A stretch of DNA of 64,000 nt, taken from NCBI RefSeq assembly GCF_902364025.1, contig NZ_CABJCG010000001.1, positions 1 to 64,000 of the forward strand, in the 5' to 3' direction. Numbering within the stretch: position 1 is the first letter of the stretch; the number at the start of each line of letters is the position of its first letter. A program made the translations under genes and the position numbers. The notes below the pieces were generated by a model. The model saw only the letters and a list, made by a program, of their open reading frames with translations, had not been told where the DNA came from and searched no databases. The DNA is from Enterocloster lavalensis (lineage in GTDB: Bacteria > Bacillota > Clostridia > Lachnospirales > Lachnospiraceae). Below, one piece after another: positions 25,508 through 35,717 of this stretch.

Positions 25508-27659
25508 ATTGGAAAAGAAAATGAAAGCAAAAATTCCCGGGGAGGACACCGGAATTGAAATCCGCCATTCCCTCTGCGCGATCTGCAGCCCCAGCCATCA
25601 CTGTGGCCTGGACTGTTATGTGAAGGACGGGGAAATCATCCGGGTGGAAGGCACTCCCGGACACCCGTACAGCCACGGTAAACTCTGCACCAAAGGTTCC
25701 GCCCAGCGCAACTACATTTACCGGGAAGACCGGATCAAAACACCTCTGCGCCGTGTTGGGGAGCGGGGTGAGGGAAAATTTGAGCCGATCAGCTGGGAGG
25801 AAGCATACCAGATTATCGCTGAACGGCTGAACAAGATAAAAGAAGAGTATTCCCCTCATTCCGTGGCCTTTTACAGCGGATATTCCAAATGGTACCGGCC
25901 GATCTACCACCGGTTCGCCTACGTGTTCGGCAGTGTGAATTTCGGTACGGACGACAGTGTCTGCGCCGTGGCCAAAAAGATCGCCGACCGGGTGACGGCG
26001 GGCTGTGAGGGCGCTCCGGATATGGCTCACGCCAATACCTTTCTGGGGTGGAATTACGACGGCTACTATTCCCACCATCTGTCCGTGGAGGGCGTTAGAA
26101 AACTGAAGGAACGGGGCGGAAAGGTTATTATCATCGATATCCGGGACACGCCGGCGGCAAAAAACCTGGCGGATATCTTTTTGCATATTAATCCCGGAAC
26201 GGACGGCGCTCTGGCTCTGGGTATGGCGAAGCTTATCATGGACAATGGCTGGGCGGATATGGAGTATGTGAATCGGTACACCTACGGTTTCGAACCATAC
26301 AAGGCGCTGGCGCAGGAGTATACGCTGGAAAAGGTCAGTGAAATCACCGGACTGAATCCGGACGACATCTACGAGGCGGCCAAGCTTTACGCCACCAACG
26401 GTCCGGCCTGCACCAACTATTCCGCTTCCGCCATTGTGCACCACATCAACGGCTTTAATTCCCACCGGGCGATTCTCTGTCTCTCCGCCCTGACCGGCAA
26501 TTTTGACCGGGTAGGCGGAAACTATCCCATTCCTGCTTCCTATCTGCGGCAGCCCGCAGGATTTAAGACCAGGGATGAGGAATTCCGCAACAACCGGGAG
26601 CCGTCGGGTACGCCGCGCATCGGAGCGGGACGGTTTCCGCTGTGGGATACCAAGTTTAATGAATTTCAGACCATGGACCTGATGCGCCAGATGGAAGAGG
26701 AGACTCCATATCCCGTCAAGGCCGTCTTTGCCCTGGGCCTCAACGCCAAGCTGTTTCCGGAGACCGACCGGCTTCTGGAGGTGATGAAAAAGAAGCTGGA
26801 TTTTATCGTGGACGTGGATCTGTTTATGAACATGTCGGCAAAATATGCGGATATTGTGCTTCCGGCCTGCTCCTCGGTGGAGCGCAGCGAGCTGAAATGT
26901 TACCGCGGCGGGTACTTGGTGTATACAAAGCCGGCGATCAAGCCCTTGTATGAGTCCAAATCGGATGTGGACATTCTCTGCGAGCTGGCCAGGGTGATGG
27001 ATCTGGACGACGATCTGTTGAAGGCGGGATATGAGGCGTGTCTGGACTGGATGATCGAGGGCTGCGGGTTAACGATGGCAGATTTGAAGAAGAGCGACGT
27101 CCCCATGAAGGTACCGAGCGCCGTTTGGCCGGTAACCCCCGGGAATTGCCTGAAAAACGGTTTTCCGACGCCAACCGGGAAGTTTGAATTCTACTCCATG
27201 GACATTGCGGCGGTGGACCCCAAATACGGTCTGGATCCGCTGCCCAGTTACCGGGATTCTCTGGGAGAACAGGACAGCAAAGCGCTGCGGGAACAATACC
27301 CGTTTTACCTGTGTACCGGAGCGCGCCTGCCCTATGCCATTCACTCCCGGGTTCACAAAACCCCGTGGCTGCGCAGCCTGCGTCCGGATCCCACCTGTGA
27401 AATTAACCGGCAGGATGCGGCCTGCCTGGGATTAAAAGACGGAGATTCAGCAATTCTCTCCAGCCCCTACGGTGAAATCCGCATGAAGGTCAAGGTTACG
27501 AGCAAGATAAAGCCCGGCGTCATTCTGACCGTACCCGGCTACAGCGAGGCGAATGTAAACAACCTGATCGGACGCGACCATCTGGACCCCTACAGTGGGT
27601 TCCCGGGGTATAAGGGAATGCGCTGTAATATCTGCAAAAGTCAGGAGGCAAGAACATGA
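25500..27659 (+). CDS. Cytoplasmic molybdopterin-dependent oxidoreductase, catalytic subunit
   Basis: A 719-residue DMSO-reductase-superfamily enzyme binding Mo (or W) bis-MGD. TTG 25500 is the start: AGGAGG lies eight bases upstream. The N-terminal 4Fe-4S site has C26, C29, C35 and C63 (plus C39); the C-x5-C gap is longer than the usual C-x3-C. TDDSVCAVAKK around C155 provides the probable metal ligand, a cysteine. DDIYEAAKLYA, VFALGLNAKLFPETDR, YADIVLPACSSVERSELKCY and the C-terminal dinucleotide-binding GDSAILSSPYGEIRMKVKVT, PGVILTVPGYSEANVN complete the fold. There is no Tat signal, so it acts in the cytoplasm. Gut catechol dehydroxylases and pyrogallol transhydroxylase belong to the same superfamily; the substrate here is unknown. 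Confidence 0.9.
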   Translation: MTELEKKMKAKIPGEDTGIEIRHSLCAICSPSHHCGLDCYVKDGEIIRVEGTPGHPYSHGKLCTKGSAQRNYIYREDRIKTPLRRVGERGEGKFEPISWEEAYQIIAERLNKIKEEYSPHSVAFYSGYSKWYRPIYHRFAYVFGSVNFGTDDSVCAVAKKIADRVTAGCEGAPDMAHANTFLGWNYDGYYSHHLSVEGVRKLKERGGKVIIIDIRDTPAAKNLADIFLHINPGTDGALALGMAKLIMDNGWADMEYVNRYTYGFEPYKALAQEYTLEKVSEITGLNPDDIYEAAKLYATNGPACTNYSASAIVHHINGFNSHRAILCLSALTGNFDRVGGNYPIPASYLRQPAGFKTRDEEFRNNREPSGTPRIGAGRFPLWDTKFNEFQTMDLMRQMEEETPYPVKAVFALGLNAKLFPETDRLLEVMKKKLDFIVDVDLFMNMSAKYADIVLPACSSVERSELKCYRGGYLVYTKPAIKPLYESKSDVDILCELARVMDLDDDLLKAGYEACLDWMIEGCGLTMADLKKSDVPMKVPSAVWPVTPGNCLKNGFPTPTGKFEFYSMDIAAVDPKYGLDPLPSYRDSLGEQDSKALREQYPFYLCTGARLPYAIHSRVHKTPWLRSLRPDPTCEINRQDAACLGLKDGDSAILSSPYGEIRMKVKVTSKIKPGVILTVPGYSEANVNNLIGRDHLDPYSGFPGYKGMRCNICKSQEART

Positions 27660-28183
27660 AACATGTGTTTGTATTTGATGAGGACCGCTGCTGCGCCTGC
27701 TCCGCCTGTATGATGGGTTGCATGGATCAAAACGACATTGATCTGTCGGCCGGGGAAGCCTGTTACCGGAAGACATACGACAATGAGGTGGAACTGGCGG
27801 ACGGCAGCATCTATTGCGCCTATCTCTCCGCCGCCTGCATGCATTGTGATGATGCGCCCTGCATCGCCGCCTGTCCGGTGGGCTGCCTGAGCAAGGACCC
27901 TGAGACTGGCTTCACAGTCTATGACAACACTAACTGCATCGGCTGCAAAAGCTGCGCACTGGCCTGCCCCTTTGGCGCGCCTCGTTTCCGCCCGTCGGAC
28001 GGGAAAATGGTAAAATGCGACGGCTGTAATATGCGGGTGAAAAATGGCCTGCAGCCGGCCTGCGTCCGCGCCTGTTCCTTCGGCGCTCTGACCTGTGTGA
28101 CGGAGGAAGAGTATCTGGTTGGAAACGGCGAAAAAGCCTGCAATATTCTGCTAAAACAGCTGGCGCCGAAGAAAAAAGCCTGA
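27656..28183 (+). CDS. Four-cluster 4Fe-4S ferredoxin subunit of the molybdoenzyme
   Basis: A 175-residue DmsB/PsrB/HycB-type electron-transfer subunit. Four cysteine groups are visible: CCACSACMMGC near residue 12, CMHCDDAPCIAACPVGC near 61, CIGCKSCALACPFG near 94, and CDGCNMRVKNGLQPACVRAC near 120. Start ATG overlaps the catalytic-subunit stop (ATGA), the usual arrangement for a stoichiometric partner. No membrane anchor subunit follows, unlike respiratory DMSO or polysulfide reductases, so electrons should come from a soluble donor, most simply the FAD protein two genes upstream. Confidence 0.92.
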   Translation: MKHVFVFDEDRCCACSACMMGCMDQNDIDLSAGEACYRKTYDNEVELADGSIYCAYLSAACMHCDDAPCIAACPVGCLSKDPETGFTVYDNTNCIGCKSCALACPFGAPRFRPSDGKMVKCDGCNMRVKNGLQPACVRACSFGALTCVTEEEYLVGNGEKACNILLKQLAPKKKA

Positions 28184-28209
28184 GCGGAGCAAAAAGGAGG
28201 GACATGCAG

Positions 28210-29430
28210 ATGAAGGCACGGAAAAGAGGACGCACTCCCATAGAAGAAGCGGTTTCCATGATCGTGGAGGAAACGAAAGGTCCGATAGAGACGGAACTGC
28301 GCGCTTTGGCTGACAGCGCAGGATATGTGCTGGCGGGGGATGTGCGGGCTGTGCTGGACCAGCCGCCCTTTACACGCAGCCCTCTGGACGGCTATGCGCT
28401 CCGGTCCTCGGATTTAAACGGGGCCGGACGGGAACATCCGGTATGTCTGCCGGTAAGCCAGTATATTCCGGCCGGAATCATCAGTTCCGGCCGCTTGCCG
28501 GAAGGGACGGCGGCAAGGATTATGACAGGCGCCCCGCTTCCGGAGGGGGCAGACTGCGTGATCCCGCAGGAGGACACCGATCGGGGAGAGCACAGGGCCG
28601 CGTTCTATGCGTTCATTGAACCCGGAAGAAATGTCTGTTTCAAAGGGGAGGATATCAAGGCGGGAGAGATCCTTGTTTTTGCGGGAACCCGTCTGGATTT
28701 CACCCATATCGGAATTTTAGCGGGTCAGGGGATTCGCCGGGTTGAGGTGTACAAAAAGCCCAGGGTGGCTGTCATGGCTACCGGGGACGAGCTTTTGCCG
28801 CTGGATAAGGAGCCTGTTCCGGGGAAAATATACGATTCCAACGGCGTGATGATCTGTGCAAGGCTGCGGGAACTTGGAGCGGAGGCGGATCTGCATCCGA
28901 TTAAAGGGGACGCCCCTGGAGAGCTGGCCGCAGCCACAGAACGACTTTTGCGGGAATATCCGCTGGTCATCACAACAGGAGGAGTTTCTGTGGGAGACCG
29001 GGATTATATGCCTGCAGTTGCGGAAATGATCCGGGCCCGGATTCTGTTTCACGGCATCGCTGCGAAACCCGGAAGCCCGGCGCTTGCCGCGGTGAGGAAT
29101 GGCCGCATTCTGCTTGCTCTGTCGGGCAATCCCTTTGCCTGTATCGCCACGCTGGAACTTCTGGCACGGCCGGTTCTGGCGAAGCTTTCCGGCGAGAGCG
29201 TCTGGAGGCAGAGGCAGGTGAGGGCGCGGTTGGCGGGAAGCTTTGGCAAGCCGTCTCCGGCCCGTCGTTTCATCCGGGCCCGGCTGACCGGCGGACTGGT
29301 GTCGGTTCCGGAAAAGGGGCACTCCTCGGGAAGTCTGAAGACCCTGGCGGGCTGTAATTGTCTGATCGACATTCCGGGTGGAAGCGGGGCCCTGGCGGAG
29401 GGGGATGAGGTGAAGGTCTGGTTGTTTTAA
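28210..29430 (+). CDS. moeA: Molybdopterin molybdotransferase MoeA
   Basis: A 406-residue MoeA, which inserts molybdate into adenylylated molybdopterin. ATG 28210 is chosen: AGGAGG ends nine bases upstream, while the ATG at 28204 is only three bases away. Marks are IEEAVSMIVEE, LDQPPFTRSPLDGYALRSSD, GAPLPEGADCVIPQEDT, RVAVMATGDELLPLD, the MoCF-domain TTGGVSVGDRDYM, and AAKPGSPALAAVRNGRILLALSGNP. The last domain (about 330-406) is the beta-barrel MoeA C domain. Being the last gene of the operon it supplies cofactor for the adjacent enzyme; other moa/mob genes must be elsewhere. Confidence 0.93.
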   Translation: MKARKRGRTPIEEAVSMIVEETKGPIETELRALADSAGYVLAGDVRAVLDQPPFTRSPLDGYALRSSDLNGAGREHPVCLPVSQYIPAGIISSGRLPEGTAARIMTGAPLPEGADCVIPQEDTDRGEHRAAFYAFIEPGRNVCFKGEDIKAGEILVFAGTRLDFTHIGILAGQGIRRVEVYKKPRVAVMATGDELLPLDKEPVPGKIYDSNGVMICARLRELGAEADLHPIKGDAPGELAAATERLLREYPLVITTGGVSVGDRDYMPAVAEMIRARILFHGIAAKPGSPALAAVRNGRILLALSGNPFACIATLELLARPVLAKLSGESVWRQRQVRARLAGSFGKPSPARRFIRARLTGGLVSVPEKGHSSGSLKTLAGCNCLIDIPGGSGALAEGDEVKVWLF

Positions 29431-29449
29431 AGAAAATCCGGTGTGATTG

Positions 29450-29476
29450 AGGAGCTGTATGCAACAGCTCCTTTTT
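29450..29476 (+). terminator. Terminator of the molybdoenzyme operon
   Basis: GGAGCTGT (29451-29458) pairs with ACAGCTCC (29464-29471), followed by five T. It ends the operon 20 bases after moeA. Confidence 0.85.
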
Positions 29477-29540
29477 AGATGCTGTAGACCGCTGGCGCTG
29501 CCTTTGGATAATTGCTGTTGTAAAAAATTTAAATTAGGTC

Positions 29541-29600
29541 TTGCAATATACCCAATAGGGGTATATAATCAAACATGTAAATATACCGGTAAGGGGTATC
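29541..29600 (+). promoter_or_regulatory. csoR-copA promoter with CsoR operators
   Basis: TTGCAA (29541-29546) and TATAAT (2964-69 of this block, 29564-29569) are separated by 17 bases. The spacer is filled by a perfect inverted repeat TATACCC-AATAG-GGGTATA (29547-29565), the GC-flanked ATACCC/GGGTAT form typical of CsoR-family operators. A second, imperfect copy (ATACC...GGGGTAT, 29583-29599) lies downstream of the start site. Repressor bound to the first would block RNA polymerase; Cu(I) would release it. Confidence 0.85.
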
Positions 29601-29629
29601 TTGAAACAGCGTTCAGGAGGAGATCAAGG

Positions 29630-29935
29630 ATGGAAGAAACCACATGCACATGCTGCCATAAGACAAAAGAGCGCTCCCAGGAGGAGTACAAAAGCCTGCA
29701 AAACCGTTTGAACCGGATCGAGGGCCAGGTGCGCGGAATCCGCAATATGCTGGAAAAGGATGCCTACTGTCCTGATATTCTGGTCCAGGTGGCGGCGGCC
29801 GGCGCGGCGCTCAACAGTTTCAGCAAGGAGCTGCTGGCCAGCCACATCAGGACCTGTGTTGCCAATGACATAAGAAGCGGAAAGGATGAGACCATCGACG
29901 AGCTGGTGGCCACGATCCAGAAGCTGATGCGCTAA
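29630..29935 (+). CDS. csoR: CsoR-type copper-sensing repressor
   Basis: A 101-residue all-helical repressor of the CsoR/RcnR/FrmR family. The Cu(I) ligands of CsoR are all in place: C47 (DAYCPDI), H72 and C76 (SHIRTC). The first helix carries the DNA-contact residues LQNRLNRIEGQVRGI. An extra N-terminal CTCCH cluster (residues 6-10) precedes the usual start and might bind metal. ATG 29630 has AGGAGGAG upstream. The copper ATPase gene follows 105 bases later, and the operators at 29547-29599 overlap its promoter, so autoregulation and control of copA are likely. Confidence 0.92.
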   Translation: MEETTCTCCHKTKERSQEEYKSLQNRLNRIEGQVRGIRNMLEKDAYCPDILVQVAAAGAALNSFSKELLASHIRTCVANDIRSGKDETIDELVATIQKLMR

Positions 29936-30040
29936 CGCGTGTCTGTACATTTATCCCCGCCCTCTGCCCGGAGGAACCTGCCAGGCTTTGCCGGTACCTC
30001 TTAAGGTAAGAAACGCGGGATTCAGAGAGGAGATGATTTT

Positions 30041-32554
<2,514 letters not shown>

Positions 32555-32624
32555 GCCAGCAGGTTTCGCCGCCCGGCCGGTTGATGGAATTTGCGGACAA
32601 TTTGCAGGACCGGGCGTTTAGCCC

Positions 32625-32653
32625 TTGAAAAAAAGCCGCAAAGTTGGTATTCT
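32625..32653 (+). promoter_or_regulatory. Sigma-A promoter of the DUF512 gene
   Basis: TTGAAA (32625-32630) and TATTCT (32648-32653) with a 17-base spacer, 45 bases before the TTG start. Confidence 0.6.
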
Positions 32654-32697
32654 GTTCTGAGTGATTGAATTATAGAACAGATAAAGAGGGAATACAG

Positions 32698-34125
32698 TTG
32701 GCTAAAAAGAAGAATGAACATGTGATTAAGGAGGTATATCCCGGCTCGATCGCCGAGGAGATGGAGATCGAGCCAGGGGATGTGCTTTTGTCAATCAATA
32801 ATGAGGAGATCGGGGACGTATTTGATTACCGGTATCTGATCAAGGACGAGTATGTGGAGGCGGTGGTCCGCAAGCCGGACGGAGAGGAATGGCTGCTGGA
32901 GATCGACAAGGAGTACGACGACGATCTGGGGCTGGAGTTCGAGAACAGTCTGATGAGCGATTACCGTTCCTGCAGCAACAAATGCATTTTCTGTTTTATC
33001 GACCAGATGCCGCCGGGGATGCGGGAAACGCTGTATTTTAAGGACGACGACTCGCGCCTGTCCTTTCTGCAGGGCAACTACATTACCCTGACCAATATGA
33101 AGGAACGGGACATTGAGCGGATCATCCGCATGCAGCTGGCGCCCATCAACATTTCCGTTCAGACCACCAACCCGGAGCTGCGCTGCAAGATGCTGCACAA
33201 CCGCTTTGCCGGGGAAACGCTGAAATACATGAAGATGCTCTACGACGGCCATGTGGAGATGAACGGCCAGGTGGTGTGCTGTAAGGGAGTGAACGACGGG
33301 GAGGAGCTTGTGCGGACGCTGGACGATCTGGCCGGATTCCTGCCGTTTCTGAGAAGCGTTTCCGTGGTTCCGGCCGGGATCACCAAATACCGGGACGGGC
33401 TGTTCCCCATCGGGTTGTTTACTGCCGGGGAGGCCGGGGAGGTGATCGATCTGATCGAGAGCCGCCAGCAGGGATACTACGAGGAGTACGGCCTGCATTT
33501 CATCCACGCCAGCGACGAGTGGTATATCACGGCGGGGCGGGATTTCCCGGAGGAAGAGCGGTATGACGGTTATATCCAGCTGGAGAACGGCGTGGGTATG
33601 ATGCGCCTGTTTATCAATGAGTTCAACGAGGCCTTCGAGGCGCTTTTGGGCAGCCCGGAGTACGAAACGCTGGCAGAGACGCTGGACCGCACCCTGACCA
33701 TCGCCACGGGAAAATTAACCGGCCCCACCATCCGCGGCTTCGCAGAGCAGCTTATGCGCGCCTTTCCACGCCTGCACATCCACGTCTACGACATCCGCAA
33801 CGATTTCTTCGGGGAAACCATCACCGTTTCCGGTCTGGTCACAGGCCAGGACCTGATCAGACAGCTGAAGGAACGCAAGGAGGCCGGAGAGGACCTGGGC
33901 GGCGCGCTTCACATCCCGTCCAATATGCTGCGCGTGGGCGAACAGGTCTTTTTGGACGATGTCACAGTACAGGATGTGGAGCGGGAACTGAACATGCGGG
34001 TAGTCCCGGTGGAACCGGGAGGAAATGAATTTATCCAGGCAATACTGGACAAGGAATACAACATGGAGCGGGACAATGGCAATTTTGTCTACATCCAGGC
34101 GTATGACAGAGGAGGGGAGGCGTAG
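32698..34125 (+). CDS. DUF512 radical-SAM-like protein with N-terminal PDZ domain
   Basis: A 475-residue protein of the DUF512 family, widespread in anaerobic Firmicutes and of unknown function. Residues 5-65 are PDZ-like (EVYPGSIAEEMEIEPGDVLLSIN). C92, C96 and C99 in SCSNKCIFCFIDQMPPGMR give the CxxxCxxC signature of radical-SAM iron-sulfur enzymes. The remainder is the DUF512 domain, with SVVPAGITKYRDGLFPIG and NMLRVGEQVFLDDVT. The TTG start at 32698 is chosen because AGAGGG lies seven bases upstream. It appears monocistronic, ending in a hairpin at its stop codon. Confidence 0.88.
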   Translation: MAKKKNEHVIKEVYPGSIAEEMEIEPGDVLLSINNEEIGDVFDYRYLIKDEYVEAVVRKPDGEEWLLEIDKEYDDDLGLEFENSLMSDYRSCSNKCIFCFIDQMPPGMRETLYFKDDDSRLSFLQGNYITLTNMKERDIERIIRMQLAPINISVQTTNPELRCKMLHNRFAGETLKYMKMLYDGHVEMNGQVVCCKGVNDGEELVRTLDDLAGFLPFLRSVSVVPAGITKYRDGLFPIGLFTAGEAGEVIDLIESRQQGYYEEYGLHFIHASDEWYITAGRDFPEEERYDGYIQLENGVGMMRLFINEFNEAFEALLGSPEYETLAETLDRTLTIATGKLTGPTIRGFAEQLMRAFPRLHIHVYDIRNDFFGETITVSGLVTGQDLIRQLKERKEAGEDLGGALHIPSNMLRVGEQVFLDDVTVQDVERELNMRVVPVEPGGNEFIQAILDKEYNMERDNGNFVYIQAYDRGGEA

Positions 34126-34142
34126 ACAGCGCCTCCCTTTCG
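34115..34142 (+). terminator. Hairpin terminator overlapping the DUF512 stop codon
   Basis: GGGAGGCG (34115-34122) pairs with CGCCTCCC (34130-34137); the loop contains the stop codon TAG. Only TTT follows, so termination may be weak. It lies between two convergent genes. Confidence 0.6.
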
Positions 34143-34165
34143 ATTGAATGTAATGGTCCCACCGC

Positions 34166-35599
34166 TCATGCCGTCCGGCACTGCCCTCTGGAGGCGGCCC
34201 GGCTCTCGCAGAGCAGCCGGACGGTATTACGGATATCCTCCTCCGTTGTCTCCGGGTGCAGGGTGCACATCCGCAGGACCCGTTTTCCGTTCAGCTCAGT
34301 GGTGAGAATCTGGGCGTAGCCGCTGTCCGTGACCTCCCGGGCAATGTCCTGGTTGAGGCGGTCTATACGGCTAGGGGGTATATTGGCGGGCGCGCAGCGG
34401 AAATTGACGATTCCCAGCCGGGCCGTGGAGACGATTTCCCAGCCGGGATACCTGCGGATCAGTTCTTCCGCCAGCCGGGCCATGGCGCAGCCGTGATCGA
34501 TCATCTGTCCCATGGCTTCACTGCCCATGACCTGGAGGGTGATCCACAGCTTCAGGCTGCGGGCGGGACGGGTCAGCTCAGGGCCTAAATCCCAGAAGTC
34601 CGGCGCCTCGTTGAAAGCCCCGGCGTCCGTCAGATACTCGGGGTGAACGGCGAAGCTGCGGACCAGGTGGGACTGATCCCGCACCAGCGCCATGCTGCAG
34701 CCGTAGGTCTGCCTCAGCCATTTGTGGGCGTCCCAGCTCAGGCTGTCGGAATATTCGATGCCGTCCAGGCGTTTGCGCTCGTTTTGGGACAGCAGGATCG
34801 AGGCGCCGAAGGCTCCGTCCACGTGCATCCACATCCCGTAGCTTTGGCAGATTCCTGCGATTTCCGGGAGCGGATCGACGCTGCCGGTGTTGGTGGTGCC
34901 CGCGGTGGCGATCACGGCAAAGGGCTTTCTTCCCGCCGCAAGGTCCGCCCGGACCGCGGCTCTCAGGGCCTCCATGTCCATGCGGAAATTTGCGTCAGAG
35001 GGTATTTTTCGGACCTGATCGGCCCGAAAACCGATGATATGTAAGCCCTTGGCGATGGAAGAGTGAGTCTGGTCCGAGACGTAGGCCACGGCCAGCGTCC
35101 GCTCTGCCTCGGTCAGCCTGGCGTCCCGGGCAGCGGTCAGCGCAGTCAGATTGGCCATGGAGCCGCCGGAGACAAACAGCCCGCCGCTCCCCGCCGGATA
35201 ACCCGCCAGGCCGCACATCCACCGGATCAGCTCCCGCTCGATGCAGCTTGCGGCGGAGGCGTTCATGGCGCAGCCCGCATGGGGGTCAAAGGCGTTTGTC
35301 ATCACGTCGCCCATCCAGGAAAAGAGGGAGACTGGGCTGGGGATACAGGCAAAGCACCGGGGATGCTGCACCAGGGAGGTGTTTGCGTACACGTCGTCCA
35401 TCATCTCCCGGTACACCTCGTCCACCGGGCGTCCCTTCTGCGGAACCCCCTTCTCAAGCAGACGGGAAATGGCCGCGCCGTCCGCCTTCCGGAACACGTC
35501 CTCCCGCTTTATATTCTCATAAAAATTGAGTGTCTGACCGATAAAGCCCTCCATCAATTCTCCGGCTCTCCGGGTCTGCGCTTCCATGAAAGAATCCAT
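34166..35599 (-). CDS. Group II pyridoxal-dependent amino acid decarboxylase
   Basis: A 477-residue PLP decarboxylase of the aromatic-amino-acid/glutamate family. Visible: FACIPSPVSLFSWMGDVMTNAF (substrate region), GGLFVSGGSMANLTALTAAR, the stacking histidine in VSDQTHSSIAKG, VIATAGTTNTGSVDP, WMHVDGAFGA (Asp to the PLP nitrogen), and the Schiff-base lysine in SWDAHKWLRQTYGC. Gut Firmicutes with such enzymes make tryptamine, tyramine or phenethylamine, but the residues that separate Trp, Tyr, Phe and Glu substrates cannot be assigned by eye. It is divergent from a LysR gene with a palindrome between them, so it is probably the regulated target. Confidence 0.9.
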   Translation of the reverse strand: MDSFMEAQTRRAGELMEGFIGQTLNFYENIKREDVFRKADGAAISRLLEKGVPQKGRPVDEVYREMMDDVYANTSLVQHPRCFACIPSPVSLFSWMGDVMTNAFDPHAGCAMNASAASCIERELIRWMCGLAGYPAGSGGLFVSGGSMANLTALTAARDARLTEAERTLAVAYVSDQTHSSIAKGLHIIGFRADQVRKIPSDANFRMDMEALRAAVRADLAAGRKPFAVIATAGTTNTGSVDPLPEIAGICQSYGMWMHVDGAFGASILLSQNERKRLDGIEYSDSLSWDAHKWLRQTYGCSMALVRDQSHLVRSFAVHPEYLTDAGAFNEAPDFWDLGPELTRPARSLKLWITLQVMGSEAMGQMIDHGCAMARLAEELIRRYPGWEIVSTARLGIVNFRCAPANIPPSRIDRLNQDIAREVTDSGYAQILTTELNGKRVLRMCTLHPETTEEDIRNTVRLLCESRAASRGQCRTA

Positions 35600-35649
35600 G
35601 GCTTATGCCTCCTCGCTGTACTTGACTTATTTCGTATTTTACAGTACCA

Positions 35650-35691
35650 TACAAATGATAGATTTGTAAAATTCATAGTTTTTATTATAAT
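35650..35691 (+). promoter_or_regulatory. Divergent regulatory region: LysR palindrome and promoter
   Basis: TACAAAT (35650-35656) and ATTTGTA (35662-35668) form a perfect 7-bp inverted repeat with a 5-base centre, the size of a LysR-type activation site. It overlaps a plus-strand promoter, TTGTAA (35664-35669) and TATAAT (35686-35691) with a 16-base spacer, for the LysR gene. LysR binding here would repress itself while activating the decarboxylase in the other direction. Confidence 0.7.
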
Positions 35692-35717
35692 ATTCAAAAA
35701 TTTTGATAGGTGGAGCC

